This document shows, in pieces, positions 12,150 to 23,500 of a stretch of 64,000 nt of DNA. The notes beneath the pieces were generated by a model that saw only the letters and a program-made list of their open reading frames with translations, was not told where the DNA came from and searched no databases. Made by a program: the position numbers and the translations under genes. The stretch is from Liolophura sinensis (taxonomy: Eukaryota > Mollusca > Polyplacophora > Chitonida > Chitonidae): assembly GCF_032854445.1 (NCBI RefSeq), contig NC_088301.1:48417116-48481115 (forward strand), read 5' to 3'. Every line of letters begins with the position of its first letter. Position 1 is the stretch's first letter.

Positions 12150-14378
12150 TTACATTGCTTGTGGTAGATCAGGCCTGACATCCTCCAGATGATATAGGCC
12201 AGTAGGAGATTCTTTGTAATTTCTAGGCCTGAAAGACAACAAATAACTTAAATCAGAGTCCCATAGTATATTATGTACTATATACCCGGAGCACAATTGT
12301 AACATATAACTCCACATTTTTGTTTCATATTTCTTGGACAAACACCTTAACGCTCTATATTGTCAAACATGATTTAGGTTTACTTATATAGTAGCGTTGT
12401 GTTGTAATATTAATATGTTTACCTGGCCTGTACTCTGAACCTTATGTCGCACCCCAAGGTTCGGCGTAGCCGTCCAATAACAGAGAAAGCCGTGTTCAGG
12501 TAAATGTTAGAGGTGGTATCTCAAAAAGTACCGTATGTATTGAGCTGAGGTTTTGCATATTTCATAAATTTCAAAATTCACGTCTTGGATATGTATTTAG
12601 CTCAGGTTTTGTATGTATGTAAAACACAATAACATGAATGGAATGTTCGACTGTTAATGCCTTGCCCGTAAATTATAAATTCATATAAATCCACCTCAAG
12701 GTAAATGTGTCATTCACGTGTCACCTACAGGCGAGTTGTGGCTAACAAATCTATGTTTTCTATGTGTATCAAGATTTTTTAAGCCTTCGGATTTACCATC
12801 CATATCTCTGTGACTATTGAGCAGGTTGTCCATCCATGTTCTCGAATGAATTGTCACCGATTCTAGACGTCTCTGCAAAACCACCAACGCCTGTTCAAAG
12901 TCAAAGGTCCGAACTGATGCTGTGATCCAGGCGCTGAAGTCTGACATCCATCCAAACAATCTGTTCGTGTCAGACGGTTTAGGGAAGGCCCACATGACGT
13001 TTTCCGCAATGAACTTGTAGGCGGAACAATACGATCTCAATAAAAGTTCATCGTCGTCAAGTCTGAAACTGTACAAGAATAAGAAACAAAGGAAATCGAA
13101 TTCCTATGACGTTTCTCAAGCGTGTGTTTCTCATATACCGAATCGTTGGTCGATGATCTTAGTCTTTCAGAAGAACACGGCATTTGTTTTTTAGCAGTGC
13201 ACATATATGAAATATAATCAATCCCGCATTAAATTTCAACCAATTTAACTTTTGATTTTGACTAACGTTTTGGATACGTAAAGTAGTCTGAACATTTCCT
13301 ATGAATGCGTTCGTAAACTTCAACTATGTATTATATTTATTATTTATGAAGACAAAGTATCAACATGTTTTAAAGTGTTTTTAATTGGGGATGATGTATG
13401 CACCAAATTAAAAAGATCAAATTCACGTATGTAATTCGATTTAGTTACTCGTATATATTGTGCATTTACTTTTGAATATAAGGACAATGATTTTCCGATA
13501 TTAATGTGGAGTATTCTTCAGTTTATTTATGCTGAAAGAGCTTGAGATGTGATCAGGTGCAATCAGCGTAATAAGGTAACAGTTTTGTCTCTATATTTAT
13601 ACATGTATTATATATGATAATACATAAATTTAACACCACCAAAACAATGAAGAGCGTACACTAACCTTCTTTTTTCGAAGTAATTCAATAAATGTGAGTT
13701 TTTGTCATGATCACATAGTTTGCTTCCGTCTAAACCGGTGTACTCCAAGATCTTCTGCCATGAGAAGAAACTGTCCGGGGATTCCCCTTGCAGGGGTAGT
13801 CCCCAGATGTAACTGTCGCCAGTTAAACCGCTAGAATAGAAGAAAACAAAATCTGTTAATTTAAATACATGCTTGACTGTGGAGGCATTTTTGTATGTAA
13901 TTAAGAATAATATAGGAAATCAAATGAGTTATACAAGTGATCATGTGAAGAATGTAGTTCCAAATCGTAACACTTAGTTATACGACAGTACACAACATTA
14001 TACAAGAGGAGTAAGAGCTTTGTCTTGGGATGATCAGGCGATTCAGGTTGTATGATGGTCTGGAACAAAGATTGGGACGTTTGTTGTAATCTATACACAA
14101 CAGAAAAAGCATTATTAATTCTGAAACGGCCATCTCTTTAACAAGGAAGGCAAGATAGGCTAGATCTAGTTGGATCTGACGGTTTGACAGCGACCTTTAA
14201 CCAATCTGTGTATGTATACAATTAATTGCATTAGTATCCAAAGAAAATTAAATATAAAAGCATGATTTACTCACCACCCGCAGTCGTCTTGCTGGTTCCA
14301 ACTAATCAAAGCAAACCCAATCACCAGGAAAGAAGATAACACGATCAAAAGACAACAAAAAGGGTAGAAAGGAGACAT
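12150..14378 (-). CDS. Unrecognised secreted or type II membrane protein, 5 exons
   Basis: The exons in transcription order are 14378-14275, 13830-13666, 13068-12797, 12519-12423 and 12228-12150. All have GT/AG borders, and every junction keeps the frame (717 nt, 238 aa). Residues 6-26 form one hydrophobic segment near the N terminus, read as a signal peptide or signal anchor. After it come C33 and C35, then a helix-prone middle (about 95-175) rich in Trp, Phe and Leu, and a polar basic C-terminal part. I know no family for it. Skipping the third donor would end the protein 27 codons later with a different tail (207 aa); the five-exon model is preferred because two later exons then join in phase. 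A donor (GTAAGAG) overlaps the final ATG-TAA, so further exons towards the pseudokinase cannot be excluded. Both genes lie on the same strand, 0.9 kb apart. Confidence 0.65.
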
Positions 14379-15227
14379 TGTGCTACGCCATGTCCGCAAC
14401 GTCTCTGTTGACTGAGGTTTCTCTGTCGTTAAGGGAAACTACCGTCGCTATGATATCGTGGGGTGCATTTTAGGCAACGTCACTGAAAATGGCGTTTTTG
14501 CTTGACATAATATTTAACTGGGAGTAAATACAGACGGCCAATCCATTGTTGACTTAGCATAGTGTTGCTGGTTTGTTTATAACGTCAACTCTCCAAGAGA
14601 AGCAAGCATTCCATGACTTCAACGTCATGAACCTTTTGTTGCGCGACGTCCAAAACGTGATGTGGTTTCCTTTATGACGTATATGTTTTATATACTCACT
14701 TTGCCGTAATGATTGTTTTGACTCATTCATGCTGTCGAAGACGTTACGTATACTGTCGAAGACGTCATAAAAATATTTTACGAAACTGTAAAGAAAGAGA
14801 TGACGAAGGTCAAGACGTTTTGAAAAAATATGATACATGATTTACACTTTACCTACAACGTTATATAGCATATTAAATATGTATGCCTAAAAATGAGAAA
14901 ATTTCCACATATATGTTTTTGTCACATATTTACATGTAGCCTACAAACGGAGACATTTCACCTGTGTGACATTCAATGATGTCGCTTTGATATGGCTGTC
15001 CATTCAATGAGGCTTGTTCATCTTTTACAGTATGCTTAAATATGTTTGGTTTTTTGTGAATTTGCTGTTTATGAATCAATATAACCTTTATAAATAAAAG
15101 CTAGTTCCATGGAGTGGTCACACAGTTACGTCCATTACGTGGTCTCACCATTGAAGGAATCGAATGCTCGCTGCCTGACTGATCGACGAATGCGGTCAAC
15201 GGATGGAGCCGCATCTTATAATAACCG
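14379..15227. other. 5' flank of the membrane-protein gene
   Basis: Contains repeated ACGTCA/GACGTC motifs (about 14475-14780), including GACGTC-like CRE half-sites, but no TATA box or clear start. A minus-strand frame at 14554-14838 has no recognisable content. No gene is called. Confidence 0.45.
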
Positions 15228-15396
15228 TGGAGGGTGAGATTAGTCAAATCGCGCAATTTTTTTTTAATTGTCGCGTTGACTTTATCAAACGGGCCGAGAT
15301 TAGGAATAATATACTGCCGTTTCACTAATCTCGCATTATGGGATTCTCGATTCCCGCATGAATTCTTGACTCGCGGGTATTAGACGCGAGCGGTCA
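15228..15396. repeat. Cluster of nested inverted repeats, CpG-rich
   Basis: Several hairpins sit side by side: TGAGATTAGT pairs with ACTAATCTCG (about 15233 and 15326). AGTCAAATCGCGCAATT pairs with AATTGTCGCGTTGACT inside it. CCCGC/GCGGG and TGACTCGCG/CGCGAGCGGTCA follow. CpG density is well above the surrounding AT-rich DNA. It is probably the remains of a palindromic transposon, but I cannot name one. Confidence 0.6.
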
Positions 15397-16183
15397 TCTG
15401 CCTTCCATGTAGTCTACTCATTTTCATAAATTTTGAGATGTTTCTTGTAGTATGTATATTCATCTCGTGGTATAAATATTCATCTAGTGTTGTACTACGC
15501 GCTGTACAGAGAAACACTCAAAATTATCACACCTGTATAAGCTAGAGAATTAAATTAGAGTAATACATATATACACAGTTATGTATACTCTACGATGAAG
15601 ATACATTTTATAATCAGACAAACAAGAAGACATGCAGAGCTAATATATTGTGAACAAACGACGTAAATTATCAGTCATGACCTTTGTGGTCAGAAACGGG
15701 TCGGGCACGTCCATGCACTATGAAGGCCTACATGTCGTATACAGCAGTAGTAATTAGTTACTGATACAGGAGTGATCATGCAGTGACCGTTCCTTTGTCG
15801 AGCTCTTTGTATATAGGGTTTCCATGACAGCTCATTATCGACCCTAGTGGGCACGTCATGTCTGGATATATATATGATATATTGTAATTCTTTATTTGTG
15901 TATTGAGGATTTCCCACAGCTCTATAGCCACGAGGGGATCTCCTCAACATAACACCAACGTATATACAACAACATAGAAAACAAAGAGAACAAATGACAT
16001 GTACATGTACAGAATAAGGTGATGGGAACAAAGAAAGATCAAAATCAAATCATATTACTGCTGGTCTTGGATGGTGAATCTATTGGATATCCTTATAAAA
16101 TTATGTACAGATTTTAAGATCAACTGATCACGCTAAGTTCAGGTGAACCAAATAAGAGAAAACTACAAATTTATTTAGAACAA
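15397..16183. other. No gene recognised
   Basis: A minus-strand frame of 113 codons at 15690-16031 begins with a hydrophobic stretch (about residues 10-28) but continues as unremarkable sequence without splice support. I do not call it a gene. The rest is AT-rich with many stops. Confidence 0.5.
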
Positions 16184-16731
16184 CTAGTCAAAAATACAGA
16201 AGGGTGATATAATTCTAAAGATGCTTTTTAGCATGTACTTTCTATGAGTGGTATAGGCGGGGCATTCAAGGAAATAATGAGATGCATTTTCACATTTATG
16301 TTTACATTTACTACATGACTGATCGTCGATAATGTTATATTTAAAGAGGTCACCGCGAAGAGCGCTCAGTCCCATTCTCATTCTACAGAGCACAATATAG
16401 GGAAAGGTGTCAAATGAATTATACACAGATGTTAGATCACGGTTAATACTGTCTTGAGAGTACAAAAAGTTCTTAACTGTTTCCAATGAAGAGTTTTGGA
16501 TATGAACAGGCAATGAATTCCATTTTTTAGTAGTCTTGGGAAAGAAGGAAGAAGAGAAAATCTAGTTCGGCATTTAAATAATCCAAAGTGATGTCTATTT
16601 CTAAGATTGTAGGCATTTGCTTCGCTGTTATACCTTTGAGTTCGTGAGGTCTTTAGGTATGGAGGAGAGAGCCCATTGACGATTTTATGAAAAAACAGAA
16701 TGCGGTTGGGTCTTGGATATGATATATACAC
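16184..16731 (-). mobile_element. LINE remnant: C-terminal end of reverse-transcriptase ORF
   Basis: The minus strand codes the typical 3' end of a non-LTR retrotransposon ORF2. First comes a segment with FHKIVNGLSPPYLK and YNLRNRHH. In another frame it continues to a zinc-knuckle-like CSKCKHKC...HYFLECPAY (C-x2-C...H-x4-C). At least one frameshift, near 16510, separates the two parts, and the reverse-transcriptase core and endonuclease are absent, so the copy is 5'-truncated and dead. The layout fits CR1/L2/Jockey-type LINEs; the exact clade cannot be told from the tail alone. Confidence 0.8.
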
Positions 16732-17000
16732 AAGCTGAAGGCAGGCTACGCGATATATGAAATGACCATCGTGTCTAACAGCAAATTGTTTACATGGTCC
16801 ATCAAAGCATTTAGGGTATTTGAATTCGAGAATCCATGGGAAGATTATCGCTTTGTATGAATACCATAGTCTTAACGCGTAGGACTATCTCTGCCAATCA
16901 ATACACGAAGCTCAAAAATGGGTATGTTGTGTTAGTGATGTAAACAATTAAATCTAAGAATTGATTGAAGAATAAAACAATGTGACAGTTTTGTTTTAAA

Positions 17001-17226
17001 CACAAAAATTAATCTGTTATATTTAACAGACAGTCTTCTATTATTCGAGCAAATTATTCTGTTAAATATATATAAAGTAATATACATATTCTATTCATTC
17101 AACATAAAGATTCTATTAAACTAACAGAATATTGTGTTGAATATGACAAGACATCATGTTATAATAACACAATACATTCTAGCATCACTCAGACAACAGA
17201 TTTTCTGTTAAAATTAACAGATATAG
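17001..17226. mobile_element. MITE, mariner-like TIR family, worn copy
   Basis: It shares long terminal inverted repeats with the copies at 50027 and 55884: AATTAATCTGTTA at the left, the mirrored TTAACAG at the right, plus internal CAGACAACAGA and ACATTCTA blocks. The outermost CACTCAA is degraded here. There is no coding capacity. This is the most diverged of three copies. Confidence 0.75.
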
Positions 17227-17778
17227 TACTAGATATTGGCATGTAAAATGCTTTCTTGCTTTGGGAGCATCTGTTGCTAACCTATACATATTTAGTAACC
17301 GAGGCATATCCATTACATGCAAACCACTCCTTACGTACGTCTTTTGGTTTCTCAGCAGATTTATTCTATGAGATTTCAGAACGTAGCTTGAGGGCATTTT
17401 TACAGACGGTTGAACGGAGGACAGGGGTTAGTCCTACCCTTAAGGCATACCATCATTTGTGTTCGACAAGTATGGCCCTAGATTGTAACAAGTGATACGA
17501 TGGCTTCCGACCGTATTCGCCGTATCAGCGACCTTGACATTTGACAAAAGGTCACTCTGACATGCCAACTTCGACCCGAATGATCAAGACTACACATAGA
17601 GCCTTATATGGAAGTGGACACGATTGCTCATCCGCATACTGCGCGTTCAGAGTGGTATTAAACCAGTGACCCGTGTACACACCTACATGCGCATGTTTTG
17701 TGGTAGCTCAGTTTACACGTAAATATTCCATCCAGGGACCTCACTGGACAACTTAATATGGGCGTTGTCGATTACGTT

Positions 17779-17780
<2 letters not shown>

Positions 17781-17855
<75 letters not shown>
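17781..17855. repeat. (AT)n microsatellite
   Basis: About 75 bases of uninterrupted AT dinucleotide. Confidence 0.98.
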
Positions 17856-17858
<3 letters not shown>

Positions 17859-18629
17859 AGCTATAAACGTGGGGAGTTCGAATTCCATCGCCACCAATTT
17901 TGTTTGATTATACGTAATACGTATGTAATGATTATTACAGGCTTTGGCTTTTGCATATCATTAGGCACAATTTTTTTAAAAGCTGTACATCGATGGCGTT
18001 ATTTTCTTTTATTACTCTATTTAAACTTATGACAAATTTCCTTTACATGACAGATTGTCTTGTAGAACTCCTCGCCATATTTATAACGTTTGATTTGAAA
18101 CTGAGACCCATGCACCTATTAAGTCCATACGCGAATGACTGTTATCAGCATTATACTTTTCCTCCTGTGGATTTATGTATTTATTTGTTCAATGGGCATA
18201 TACATCCACTGTATTGAAGGAATTCGTTCCTATACGATGTTGTAGCACGTAGAAGGGTGGACGGAACCGGAGTGAACCCATCAATGGACTGGGAAGATGT
18301 GGATTACCCGGCAGTCATAATACGTGCATGGGGCGTTGGTAGGTAGTAGCGGTTGACGACACTTGTGGTCGATTGAGCAGTCTCGCTCAGTCATTATGAG
18401 CGGGAAGAGCTCGTCAGTGACGTGCTAAAGGTTGCATGGGGGATTCCCCAGGGCACTCGCGGTGCCTACACCCTTACACCCTAAAATTTACAACCATTAT
18501 ATGAAAAAGGTAAATTCTTGGGGATGACGTTATAGCGCAGTCAAATAAAGAAACAGAATTAAGAAACAAAATAAAGAAGTCAGACTGATCTGAGTAAAGC
18601 ACCATTTTGTCAGGTTTGTCTGTGCTCAC
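17856..18629. other. No gene recognised; GC-rich patch
   Basis: Between 18230 and 18475 the sequence is distinctly richer in G+C than its surroundings. It holds a short plus-strand frame (32 codons) and small stem-forming words such as GAGCAGTCTCGCTC. It may be a piece of an unidentified repeat. The remainder is AT-rich. Confidence 0.45.
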
Positions 18630-20241
18630 AGTTCTTGGCCATAATATACTTCTTCCAACTACCTGATAATCGCTTGTCAGGTATATGACTAGTAAACTGT
18701 CATCAGTTCCACTCAACCCTGACGGCTTTACTGTGCCCGAAAACATGAAATGTATATAACTAAGTTGGGAGTAAAAAGCCCATAAAATAAATAAATCAGA
18801 TACAAAGAAAGTAATGTCAACACAAAGCCAGAGGTCGTTCAGACAATAATACGATTCCCCTACACATGCAGGTGACAGAACAGGGAGAAATTATTGTTAG
18901 ATGTGTATGTTTTCCCTTCACAGAATGGCCGAGTTGGCTTTCGGGTTTCTCATGCACCAAATGCGAAATAATCCAAATGTCGATATCGTCCAGAGTACTC
19001 TGTTAAAGATAGGAAGATAAACCGACCTGTCCATGTCAAAAACTGACAGACTGGCAGATAGAGCAGGTTGTAAAGCTGTCTCAACTAATCTCAAATCAAA
19101 CCATTCTATATGTGAAAACATGCGGATTAGGCTGATGAGTTATTTCCCCTGGATTGATATACGATAGTGGCTCTGTTTCGGTATGTGGTTTATCTGGTGA
19201 TCATGTTTTAGTTAGTGATGTCATCGTTAATATATACAATATGACATCAACAAAATATCTCGATGAATTGATTGTCTTGTACCTTTTAAAATCGTTGTAT
19301 GGATTTTCATTTCAGAGGCAAATCGGGGAAAAGAGAAATCATATATGCTTATACACGTGGATATAGTATAACTATTTATCACTTCGATTCAAGATTTAGG
19401 GATGGACTAGATACATAGACACTCCACAGCTTAATAATACAAATATTTGTCCAATGGCATCGCATGTCCGAACGAATCCAACCCATGCTGTTACAGCTTC
19501 GGACATTTGTAAAAAAAGTTTTTCGGTTATCTAGCGAGGTGCTGTTATTTGTTCAGTCTGTTTTCCGCCATTCATGCATATTCCTTAAGTATTCTTCACT
19601 TTGGAATTAAACTTCAGTCATATCAGGACATATGACTGACCAATGGTTGACGCGCTGCCTCACTGCAACCAGCTTGACCAATGGGATCGCGTGTTCGAAT
19701 CCAGCTCTCGCTGTTCTGGCTGCGACAAGTTATGTCAAGAGTTTTATCAGATACAGGGCGAAGGTTTACTGATACAGATGATTATTTTACTCCGGGAACA
19801 CCTATTTCCTCCACCCATATACCTGACCGTCATCGTATATGTGAAAAATTCTCGATCACGGCGTTAAATGCCAGTCAAATAAATAAATATGAGACAAGCC
19901 AAGATGCACTGATTAAACGTAATCTCCCCCTTCTTTTTGTACAAAACATGCACAGAGATTTTTCCCCATTTTTTACTACTTCTTTTATTAATTGATTTAT
20001 TTATTTCAATGGTGAAAATTATCTTAAAAGTAATGCATTATAGTTATTATTACTACGGTTCATTATGATTAAGTTTAAATCGTTTTTCAATGCGAAGTGA
20101 CATTCTTTTATGGATTGTTTAGACACTTACCACTCTATAGTTAATCCATTAACGTATGCCCTCAACGTATCTCCTCCGGCACTCCGGGCGTTGTATGGGG
20201 CTTTTTCTTGGTAGAAAATAGAGGTTTGTAGGTTAAGTTGG
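18630..20241 (-). CDS. Two-exon fragment, possibly alpha-2-macroglobulin/TEP-like
   Basis: Exon 20241-20131 has a good acceptor and a strong GTAAGTG donor. It joins exon 18759-18630 (acceptor after a long pyrimidine tract, donor GTGAGC). The split codon TG|T is completed at the junction and both exons are open. The product ends with SLLVIYLTSDYQVVGRS, which resembles the macroglobulin domain segment with pattern RLLxYxxxxDGxxxxDS in A2M/TEP/CD109 proteins, preceded by a FSGTV strand. That likeness is by eye. I found no further exons, no thioester motif and no signal peptide, so this may be part of a long gene with widely spaced exons, a broken copy, or chance. A SINE sits in the intron. Confidence 0.3.
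19640..19893 (+). mobile_element. SINE family A, near full length
   Basis: The head carries RNA polymerase III promoter elements: an A-box-like TGACCAATGGTTGACGCG and a B-box GTGTTCGAATCC. The body has the family's TTTCCTCCACCCATA and CGTCATCGTATATGTGAAAA boxes, and the tail is CAAATAAATAAAT. This is the best complete plus-strand copy, useful for a consensus. Internal open frames are by-products. Confidence 0.85.
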
Positions 20242-21329
20242 CTGTTAAATTAGATTGGTGTCAGTGGACCTTTTGGTCCAGCATAGGTATCAGTATAATT
20301 AAACAGGTAGTTGGAATCTGATCCAGGAGGTGGAATTTCACGTGCAGTGTCCCCAACGTTTGCTCAGTCTGATCCGATTGTTTAAAGTTATACCAGTTGT
20401 AATCTTTTCCTGTGTACATTGCTTTCCTAAGGAGATACTTTTAGGTAGGTGTAATGCATACATACTCTATGTCTTTTTTTCCTACAAAGCTTTGGATGAA
20501 TCATCAATGCATATATCTTATCTGGTAAATCCATCTTTTTGAATATGTGTATAGCACATCAGAATTTGGTCATTTAAGCTATGTATCGATCTGTAAAGGT
20601 AAGAATATATGTACGTAGGCCCTTTAGTTTAGTCTTTAGTTCACAGCCGTAAATCCGATCAATCGACTCTACACCATAATCTGGTGCATTGCTGAAGGAT
20701 CCAGTGAAGTACAGTGTTCAGTGTTTGAAAACTTTCATTCTGTGCATGCATATTAAACAAGCTGGAGGATAAAAAACGGTCCGGATCATTTCGGAAAGAA
20801 AATCAACATGCTTTAGGACAAAGGAAAAGAGGGTTGTTTAGTAAACAAGAACGTGTGGAATCAGTCGGCATATAAATCGAAATAGATCCAACCTGATCCA
20901 GTAAAACAAAAAGTGACACAGGAGTAACTTTATATAGAATGTGGACTTCTACGTACTTTCGCGATCATAAGGCCTATACGTTTGATGAAAGTAAAGAAAG
21001 TATAACATAGGCTTTACGTTATTGCTAAAGGGGCCTACAGTATGAGAATCGACTGGCAGAATCGATTGGCAGAATCGACAAATGAAGACAACTATACTAT
21101 TATTGTCCAAGTTGCACTAAGTGGGATGGTACATGGTATGCAAAGTGGAACTGGAAAATACTGTAAGCAGTATTGAAATTGCATATTTTGTGGCGCCTGA
21201 AAAGGATATCAGTGAATCTGAAATGTGAATTATAAGCCAAAATCCAAAAGAGCCTATAGAGAAGTCGGGAGTGAGCCGTTATGCGTTTGTTGTCAATCCC
21301 TATATACGTCACATGTGCAAAAGTTTGTC
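20242..21329. other. No gene recognised
   Basis: AT-rich sequence. Minus-strand frames directly right of the 20131-20241 exon (20246-20365) look protein-like in two registers at once, so neither is trusted. A short direct repeat (GGCAGAATCGA) lies at about 21055-21075. Nothing else was found. Confidence 0.45.
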
Positions 21330-21456
21330 AGTATATTGCCGGTCGTCGGAGGTGTATACGCCAGACACTCTTGTTTCCTACACCCATAAAGCCGACAGCC
21401 ATGTTATGATTTAAAAAATCTCTCGAGAACAAGGATGAGATAAATAAATAAATAAA
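21330..21456 (+). mobile_element. SINE family A fragment
   Basis: GGTCGTCGGAGG, TTTCCTACACCCATAAAGCC and a GATAAATAAATAAATAAAG tail follow the order of the family's 3' half, with internal sequence lost. Confidence 0.5.
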
Positions 21457-21507
21457 GAAGTCATTATAATGAAGTGATCTAATTCAGGGGAATCCAGAGG
21501 AAATAGC

Positions 21508-21747
21508 ATGGAGCTTCGCCATTTGTTAGAGGAGCCTAATGGAATGTGTGCTGTGGTGGCCGGTCTCTCATCTGTCATCGATCATGGGATTCGCTCACGG
21601 TCACCATCTCTTCCAAAATCAACACCTTCAAAACACTCTTCAACCAGTATACAAAACTGTCTGTCCAGGAAAAAAACAGCTGCGGGGAGTGATAAAGGAT
21701 GCATACTTCTTGGTAAAGAGGGACCAGGTTCGAAGAAGGTATCCTAA
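21508..21747 (+). CDS. Hypothetical small ORF or first exon
   Basis: A 79-codon frame starts at an ATG in good context (AGCATGG). It is rich in Ser, Lys and Pro, basic, with no membrane segment or known domain. A possible donor (AAG then GTATCC) sits near 21738, so it could be a first exon. An overlapping frame of similar length makes a chance origin likely. I do not recognise it. Confidence 0.15.
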   Translation: MELRHLLEEPNGMCAVVAGLSSVIDHGIRSRSPSLPKSTPSKHSSTSIQNCLSRKKTAAGSDKGCILLGKEGPGSKKVS

Positions 21748-22980
21748 GATCAAAGCAAAGAACAGTAAAATAAGTTCTTAAAAGACAGACTGATTACCTT
21801 GATTTTCTCTAGATGTGAGGAAAGAACATTTGTTTTCCTTTTTTGTGTATGTAAAGCTGAATTAAAATCACAGAAAAAAATCTCACAATAACTGAGGTTA
21901 TATTGATTGTTAATAGCAGTTTTTACAATCTGTAAAGCGAAGCGGTGGCCTCGTGGTACCGTGTAGTTGTGGTATACAGGCACTGCGAGATAAGCCTACT
22001 ATACACAGGGAGGTCGCAAACATGAGCATTACTTGTGAGGCAGCTCCATTATATCAGTGACGTGGGACAATTTCGGTTTACCGCACCGTCATGAGAACAT
22101 GAGGACCATTGGCCTCATGAACCTTGCGATAATGCACGTCTGCACATATTGCACTCATTGAAGTTTTTCCTCTCTGTAGACCTACGTATACAAATCTTGC
22201 GGTTTTCTTGTGTATTTTGAGTGTAATTTATTTGCTTTGATTTCACTATCCTGTCCACTGAGAAGTATGAAATGAGGAAATCGTCCGCAGGAATATTAAT
22301 TCTCAATGACAGGTGCTTTTATGGCATACGGGTAGATGCAGTCACTGCACTAAGCGATAAATTACTCCGTTTCAAGAGATTTCACATAAATGGCCATTTG
22401 TTTCCTTAATTGTATTGAAGGCGTTTTAGAGAGATAAGTTTGTTTGTGCGGTATTTAAACGTCAAATAAGTGTTTATAGACATATGATAATGTTTGTTAT
22501 TACCAGGTTGGATACTCTTAGTTTAAAGATCTAATACGCGACCTTCTGTCCACGGCGTCGGGGGAGGGGGGAATAATTGATCGTATGGACAAATATTGGC
22601 ACAAGGACACGCACTTTGCAAATCTGTAAAGTAAACATTGTACTTCCGACTTTATCATCGCCGTTGGTGCGATCTATATGAGGGCTAACAAAGGTTCCTG
22701 CACGCTCGGCAAAAGGGTTTATATATAGTTCGTATGTGTGTATAGTTTGGCATCTATAATCTAACAATTAAAACAGAAAACTGAAACTGAGTACCAGAAC
22801 ATACAACGCGTGCAGCAATGTTAAAACATCTAACTATTCAGATTTTACCATAAACTGTACCGGTTAGTTATGTAGATATATAGTAATAAATATGCTGAGT
22901 TTGCGTGATCTGAGCGAGACATGAATTTTTTATTTCACAACGTGTATAATTGTGAGATGAACCTCTTAGATATAATACTG
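21748..22980. other. No gene recognised; SINE-like patch
   Basis: At about 21940-22110 the sequence GCGGTGGCCTCGTGGTACCG and following text resemble a tRNA-derived SINE head in plus orientation, too worn to bound. A GC-richer stretch at 22530-22700 has no recognisable coding content. Confidence 0.4.
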
Positions 22981-23076
22981 GCCCCGATAGCACAGTCGGT
23001 AGAGCGTCCGTTTCGGGAACGGTAGATCCAGGGTCAATCCTGGGTCGAGTCACACCGAAGACCTCAAAAGAGGACA
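22981..23076 (+). mobile_element. tRNA-derived SINE head (family B)
   Basis: GGCCCCGATAGCACAGTCGG begins a tRNA-like block with A-box (TAGCACAGTCGGTAGAG) and B-box (GGGTCAATCC), followed by the family-B linker GAGTCACACCGAAGACC. The acceptor stem does not pair and no 3' tRNA half matches, so this is a SINE promoter head, not a functional tRNA gene. Confidence 0.8.
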
Positions 23077-23231
23077 TGTTTCTAAATGTACGTGATTTTC
23101 ACAATATTTTTATGATCGGTGGAGTCAAGAACGTAAACGACTCAGACCACAACAAATTTCTTAGGTGAATTTATATGTCCAGTTCAAGTCCAGCTAATGG
23201 TGGCTTCCTCTCCGAGCGTACGTGGGAAGGT

Positions 23232-23500
23232 CTGTGAGGTAAAAAAAATTCATTGGTATGGTGGGTCAATGTCAATATATGCGGCCGCTGACTTGGTATT
23301 ATGTCGAAGGCACCAGATATCACACCCAACCCAGTCACTTTATAGTGACACCGGGCATGCTAGCCCTGCTTCCTTGCTCTAAACTTCTCAGTGCTGAGCT
23401 TCAAGGGAGGCAGAAGCAAGTACCATTTTGAAGTCTTTGGTCCGACCCGGGTATTATCAGGGTCTCCCGACGTCGAGGTGAATGTTCTAACCATCGAAGC
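23232..23500 (-). mobile_element. SINE family B copy
   Basis: In plus-strand reading it carries the family's landmarks in order: TATTATGTCGAAGGCACCAG, ACCCAGTCAC, GTGACACCGGGC, then AGTACCATTTTGAAGTCTTT and the head complement near 23440-23500. The same order occurs at 34640 and 46150. It is diverged and lacks the far tail. Confidence 0.8.

Noticed and set aside
12714-12796. C-terminal tail VGDT as the end of the unrecognised membrane protein
   Set aside because: A good donor at 12796/12797 lets two further exons join in phase, making this read-through tail less likely, although an alternative form is possible.
20242-20365. Upstream extension of the A2M-like exon
   Set aside because: Two registers look equally protein-like, one with an in-frame stop before the exon, so there is no basis for choosing.
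22981-23053. Functional tRNA gene
   Set aside because: A- and B-boxes are present but the acceptor stem does not pair, and the downstream text is the SINE family-B body.
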